DNA of 64,000 nt from Acidobacteriota bacterium. Lineage in GTDB: Bacteria; Acidobacteriota; Vicinamibacteria; Marinacidobacterales; Marinacidobacteraceae. Position 1 is the stretch's first letter. The number at the start of each line of letters is the position of its first letter. A model generated the notes under the pieces. It searched no databases. It was given only the letters and a program-made list of their open reading frames with translations, and had not been told where the DNA came from. Below are positions 60,561 through 64,000 of the stretch, one piece after another. The stretch covers positions 1 through 64,000 of the forward strand of contig JAJDVI010000066.1 in NCBI GenBank assembly GCA_022826195.1, given 5' to 3'. The translations under genes and the position numbers were made by a program.

Positions 60561-61337
60561 CTAGTCGGAGATTCCGCCGTACCTCCGGCTGCGGCGCTGG
60601 TAGGCGAGGATCGCCTCGAAGAGGTGCCGCCGCCGGAAATCCGGCCAGAACGTGGGCGTCGTCCAGAACTCCGTGTAGGCGCTCTGGAAGAGGAGGAAAT
60701 TGGAAACCCGTTCCTCGCCGCTGGTGCGGATCAGGAGGTCGGGGTCGGGAAGGCCGCGGGTGTACAGGTATTCCCCGAAGGCGTGCTCATCCAGTTCGGG
60801 GGCTTTCCCTTCCCGCGCCGCCTGTTCGGCGATCCGCCGCGCGGCGTCCACGATTTCCGCCCGGCCTCCATAGTTCAGCGCGATGTTGAGGCCGAGCCCC
60901 TCGCAGTGCGCGGTGGCGTCGGCGGTCTCCTGCAGCATCGCCTGGACGTCGGCGGGCAACTCGCCCAGTCGTCCGATGGGCCGGAAGCGGATGTCGTTCG
61001 CGATCAGGTTCTCGGTCTCGAGCCGCAGGTAGCGCTTGACCAGTTCCATGAGCACCTCGACCTCCTCGGGAGGCCGGCTCCAGTTCTCGATGGAGAAGGC
61101 AAACATGGTGAGCGCCCCGAGTCCCAGGCTGGCGGCGCCCTCCACGGTGTCCCGGACCGACTCCACTCCGGCCGCGTGTCCCTCGACCCGGGGGAGTCCG
61201 CGGGTGGCTGCCCAGCGCCCGTTCCCGTCCATGATGGCCGCGACGTGAAGGGGCAGCCGGGTGCGATCGATCCGCGCGAGGAGTCCGGCGGTTTCCTCCT
61301 CGGGAGCGATGTCGAGGGTCACGGAACTCCCGGGCAC
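60561..61337 (-). CDS. uppS: Undecaprenyl diphosphate synthase
   Basis: 258 residues, cis-prenyltransferase that extends FPP to the C55 lipid carrier of peptidoglycan and other envelope polymers. Motifs include HVAAIMDGNGRWA (Asp37), GALTMFAFSIENWSRPPEEV, LALNYGG-like text and DLLIRTSGEERVSNFLLFQ near the C-terminus. The start is a GTG at 61337; a second GTG seven codons later is possible. It precedes cdsA on the same strand and uses isopentenyl diphosphate from the MEP pathway, of which dxr is one gene. Confidence 0.94.
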   Translation of the reverse strand: MPGSSVTLDIAPEEETAGLLARIDRTRLPLHVAAIMDGNGRWAATRGLPRVEGHAAGVESVRDTVEGAASLGLGALTMFAFSIENWSRPPEEVEVLMELVKRYLRLETENLIANDIRFRPIGRLGELPADVQAMLQETADATAHCEGLGLNIALNYGGRAEIVDAARRIAEQAAREGKAPELDEHAFGEYLYTRGLPDPDLLIRTSGEERVSNFLLFQSAYTEFWTTPTFWPDFRRRHLFEAILAYQRRSRRYGGISD

Positions 61338-61408
61338 GGACCCGCCAATTTAGCAGCCTGCACTGAAACCCAGATGGCGTTCGAGCGGCGATGCATCCCG
61401 CCTGAACC

Positions 61409-61464
61409 GCGCCGCTTTTGCGGCGCTCTGCGTTGCGTTTCGGTCGGAATACACCCGGTATTCC
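61409..61464. repeat. Two consecutive perfect dyads between uppS and truA
   Basis: GCGCCGC-TTTT-GCGGCGC (61409-61426) and GGAATAC-ACCCG-GTATTCC (61446-61464) are both perfect 7-bp inverted repeats and lie 19 bp apart in a 172-bp gap without a gene. The flanks (TGCGTTGCGTTTCGGTC) look like a dispersed element. No terminator T-run follows on the minus strand. Confidence 0.45.
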
Positions 61465-61509
61465 TCCCTCACGCGCCTTGTCAGCCGGGCGCCTCCCCGC
61501 TCTCGGCGC

Positions 61510-62313
61510 TCACCTGGGTTCCACCGCAGGCTGCTCGCAGCGCGTTGGCGCGTCGTAGTGCACGCGGTAGAGGCGGAGTCCGGCCGCGGGCGCCCGGAAC
61601 CTGGGACCCGACACGCCCGGATCGCGAAGCATCTCGGCGACCCGGTCCGGCGGAAGCTGTCCCCGCCCGATCGCCACCAGGGTCCCCACCAGGCGGCGAA
61701 CCATGTAGCGGAGGAACCCGTCCGCCGTGACCTCGAAGACCAGCTCGTTTCCGGCCTCGACAAAGCGCGCCGTGAAGACGTTCCGGACGGGTGTCTCGGG
61801 CTCTTCTCCGGGAGGCGCGGCGAAGAAGGCGCGGAAATCATGGCGGCCCGCGAGAGCGGCGGCGCCCTCCTCCATGGCCCCCCGGGAAAGGCCGTCGCCG
61901 ACCGGCCAGGCGTAGCGGCTCCGCAGGGGTGAAACCACCGCCGCCGTCAGCAGGTGATAGCGGTACGTCTTGCCGGCAGCGCGGAACCGGGCATGGAAGT
62001 CCGGCGCGGCCTCGGCCGCGGCGAGGATCCGGATCGCGTCGGGCAGCAGAGCGTTCAGCCCCGCCCGGATCCCTGCGGGCGGAATTCTCCCGGGCGCGTC
62101 GAAATGAGCCACCTGTCCTTCGGCGTGCACCCCAGCGTCCGTCCTCCCGGCGCCGACCACGGGCGTCCGCTGTCCGGGGGCCCGGCGGTAGAACCGCCCG
62201 ACGGCCGCTTCGACGCGCCCCTGGACCGTGTCGCGGTCCGGCTGCGCCTGCCAGCCGGCGAAGTCGGTCCCGTCATAGGCGAGATCCAGTCGGACGCGGA
62301 CCGTTGACCCCAT
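61510..62313 (-). CDS. truA: tRNA pseudouridine synthase A
   Basis: 267 residues. It modifies uridines 38-40 of many tRNAs. The catalytic Asp is in GAGRTDAGVHAEGQVAHF (Asp59). Other typical segments are DLAYDGTDFAGWQAQ at the start and LRYMVRRLVGTLVAIGRG near residue 205. Start ATG at 62313. The C-terminus is a little longer than usual and ends in an unremarkable tail. It is divergent from the TolC-family gene. Confidence 0.95.
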   Translation of the reverse strand: MGSTVRVRLDLAYDGTDFAGWQAQPDRDTVQGRVEAAVGRFYRRAPGQRTPVVGAGRTDAGVHAEGQVAHFDAPGRIPPAGIRAGLNALLPDAIRILAAAEAAPDFHARFRAAGKTYRYHLLTAAVVSPLRSRYAWPVGDGLSRGAMEEGAAALAGRHDFRAFFAAPPGEEPETPVRNVFTARFVEAGNELVFEVTADGFLRYMVRRLVGTLVAIGRGQLPPDRVAEMLRDPGVSGPRFRAPAAGLRLYRVHYDAPTRCEQPAVEPR

Positions 62314-62457
62314 GATGCGGCGGCGGCCTCAGGAGCGAAACCTCGGGCGGGCGAACTTCGTATTCATGGAACGACGGTAGAAAATTCGGCTTGGGCGCGT
62401 CTTGTAGATGAGATCCCTGCCGGACCGCTCCCCCGTTCCTTCTCGAGGAGAAACCTC

Positions 62458-64000
62458 ATGCGCACCACCACCGCAATTCTTGTCCTTTCGCTGGGCCTGC
62501 CGGGCATGGCCTTCGCAGGTTCTCCGGAGAAGGACGCCGCCGGCCAGCCGGCGCCGCTCGAGCTGAGCCTCGACGACGCCATCCAGCAGGCGCTCGAGAA
62601 CAATCTGAGCGTTCAGATTTCGCGGTTGGCCCGGCAGTCGTCGACGTTCGCGCTCTCGGCTGCCCGCCGGGTGTACACCCCGAACCTGGTGCTGGACACC
62701 AACCTGCAGGAGAGCCTCTCACCGGCGGAGAGCCAGCTCGACGGGGCCTCCCAGAACGAGCGCGACAACCTGAACTACAACCTGCGTTTCGAGCAGCAAC
62801 TCCCCTTCGGCGCCAACTACGCGGTCCAGTTCAACAACAACCGGCTGGCCACGAACAGCCAGTTCTTCACCTTCAACCCGCGCTACCGCAGCACGCTCAA
62901 CGCCCAGGTCACGCAGCCGCTGCTCCAGAACTTCCGCGCCGACCCGCAGCGGCGCCAGATCGTGATTTCGCAGAACGGTGAGCGGCAGGCGGGGCACGAG
63001 TTCGAGACCAGCGTGCTGGATGTGCTGCGCGACGTTCAGAACGCGTACTGGGATCTCGTCTTCGCGATCCGGAGCCATGAGGTCGCCGCGCAGTCGCTGG
63101 AGCTGGCCCAGGACCTGCTGCGCAACAACCAGGTGCAGGTGGAAGTGGGGACCATGGCGCCGATCGACGTCCTGCAGGCCCAGGCCGAGGCGGCGGCCCG
63201 CGAGGAAGAGTTGATCCTGGCGGAAGAGCAGATCCGCCAGACCGAGGATGCGCTCAAGGCGCTGATCCGCGATCCCGACGGGGTCGGCTTCTGGGATGGG
63301 GAGATCCGGCCGGTCGACGCTCCGTCGAACGAGGACTATGCCGTTGACACCGAAGACGCCATCCGGGTGGCGCTCCAGCGCCGGCCCGAGTTGCGGTCCC
63401 AGCGCGTCCAGTTGGACACCAACCAGTACGACGTCCGGTTCTTCCGCAACCAGACGCTTCCCTCCGTGGACCTCGTGGGACTGGTCCAGCTCACCGGCGT
63501 CGGGGGTACGCAGCTCCTGCGGGAGGGGTTCTTCGGCCCCACCATCGAGACGATCCCGGGTGGCTACGGCGATGCCCTTTCCCAAATGAGCGGGCTCGAC
63601 TACCGCGACTGGCAGGTGGGCCTCTCCTTCTCCTACCCCATCGGCCCTGATCAGGCGCACGCGCAGCACGCGCAGGCCCAGACCGACGTCACCCGGCAGC
63701 GCGAAGCCATCCGTCAACAGGAGGTCCTGATTGCCCAGGAGGTCCGCACCGCGGTGCGCCAGGTGGAGACGAACCGCCGGCGGATCGACGCCAGCCGGGT
63801 CGCCCGCGAACTCCAGGAGGCGAGCCTCGACGCCGAGCAGAAGAAGTTCGAGGTGGGAATGACCACCAGCTACTTCATCGTGCAGGCGCAGCGCGACCTC
63901 GCCCAGGCGCGGGCCAACGAACTCCAGGCGATCATCGACTACAACAAGGCCATCGTGGCGGTGGAGCGCGCCCAGGGCACCCTCACCGAACGCTCCCGCG
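62458..64000 (+). CDS. TolC-family outer-membrane channel, truncated by the window end
   Basis: 514 residues visible. A signal peptide (AILVLSLGLPGMAFAG) is followed by a domain typical of outer-membrane efflux proteins: LSLDDAIQQALENNLSVQ at about residue 40, then two helix-barrel-helix units (about 60-270 and 300-510) with conserved GTMAPIDVLQAQAEAAA and GMTTSYFIVQAQRDLAQA. It forms a trimeric channel-tunnel for drug export. The frame is still open at 64000. The ATG at 62458 has GAGGAG seven bases before it. Its usual partners (adaptor, RND or ABC pump) should lie beyond the window. Confidence 0.9.
   Translation, partial: MRTTTAILVLSLGLPGMAFAGSPEKDAAGQPAPLELSLDDAIQQALENNLSVQISRLARQSSTFALSAARRVYTPNLVLDTNLQESLSPAESQLDGASQNERDNLNYNLRFEQQLPFGANYAVQFNNNRLATNSQFFTFNPRYRSTLNAQVTQPLLQNFRADPQRRQIVISQNGERQAGHEFETSVLDVLRDVQNAYWDLVFAIRSHEVAAQSLELAQDLLRNNQVQVEVGTMAPIDVLQAQAEAAAREEELILAEEQIRQTEDALKALIRDPDGVGFWDGEIRPVDAPSNEDYAVDTEDAIRVALQRRPELRSQRVQLDTNQYDVRFFRNQTLPSVDLVGLVQLTGVGGTQLLREGFFGPTIETIPGGYGDALSQMSGLDYRDWQVGLSFSYPIGPDQAHAQHAQAQTDVTRQREAIRQQEVLIAQEVRTAVRQVETNRRRIDASRVARELQEASLDAEQKKFEVGMTTSYFIVQAQRDLAQARANELQAIIDYNKAIVAVERAQGTLTERSR

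Overview
The window is GC-rich chromosomal DNA, densely coded on both strands, from an aerobic Gram-negative-type (diderm) bacterium. Phylum-level clues fit Acidobacteriota best: TonB-family proteins with a long proline run and a glycine-rich G-V-P-G-G linker, a Tat-exported HXXSHH (DUF1552) protein beside a DUF1587/1592/1588/1585 haem protein, an oxygen-tolerant-type KorAB, and an intergenic palindrome whose accidental translation reads AWNAGLQTGT. The assignment is an inference; there is no rRNA in the window. I found no tRNA, rRNA, CRISPR array, transposase, prophage or plasmid gene.

Layout. 1-3531: end of a probable efflux adaptor plus an RND pump. 3687-6324: adrenodoxin-type ferredoxin-NADP reductase convergent with epoxyqueuosine reductase QueG. 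6586-12421 (minus): three translationally coupled exported proteins of unknown role (DUF1592 haem protein, DUF1552 protein, ankyrin protein). 12522-16220 (plus): Kbl, a Dph6-like ATP pyrophosphatase, a DUF6580 membrane protein, a cobalamin-binding BtuF-like protein without a signal peptide, and a tiny Cys protein. 16320-18938: ClpB behind an AT-rich control region. 18951-24098 (minus): a tight five-gene operon (membrane protein, Tat-exported PLP enzyme, zinc-ribbon membrane protein, small-molecule kinase-like protein, MATE exporter). 24230-29741: IscA/ErpA, PHP phosphoesterase, Rieske protein, GHMP kinase, small outer-membrane-like protein, Nudix hydrolase, and an NHEJ pair (DNA ligase and Ku). 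30055-35079: KorA-KorB and an exported S9 peptidase. 35102-39803 (minus): two near-identical TonB-dependent receptors in tandem. 40017-43739: three-domain Mrp scaffold protein and Rel/SpoT. 43889-48649 (minus): TonB-ExbB-ExbD-ExbD-TPR operon with its promoter and terminator, preceded by a second TonB-like protein. 48771-57073 (minus): menC-like enolase, HEAT-cyclophilin fusion, HAD phosphatase, tgt, yajC, secD, secF. 57184-61337: dxr-rseP convergent with cdsA-uppS. 61510-64000: truA and a TolC-family protein cut by the window end.

How the genes work together. Several loci serve the envelope: protein export (YajC-SecDF), energised uptake (TonB/ExbBD powering the two receptors, possibly of peptides released by the adjacent S9 peptidase), RND/TolC efflux, and lipid-carrier and phospholipid synthesis (Dxr, UppS, CdsA, RseP). 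QueG and Tgt are two steps of tRNA queuosine synthesis; QueG needs cobalamin, and a cobalamin-binding protein is also encoded. The best candidates for undescribed biology are the DUF1592-DUF1552-ankyrin triad, the five-gene PLP/kinase/MATE operon, and the Dph6/DUF6580/BtuF-like/Cys-protein cluster.
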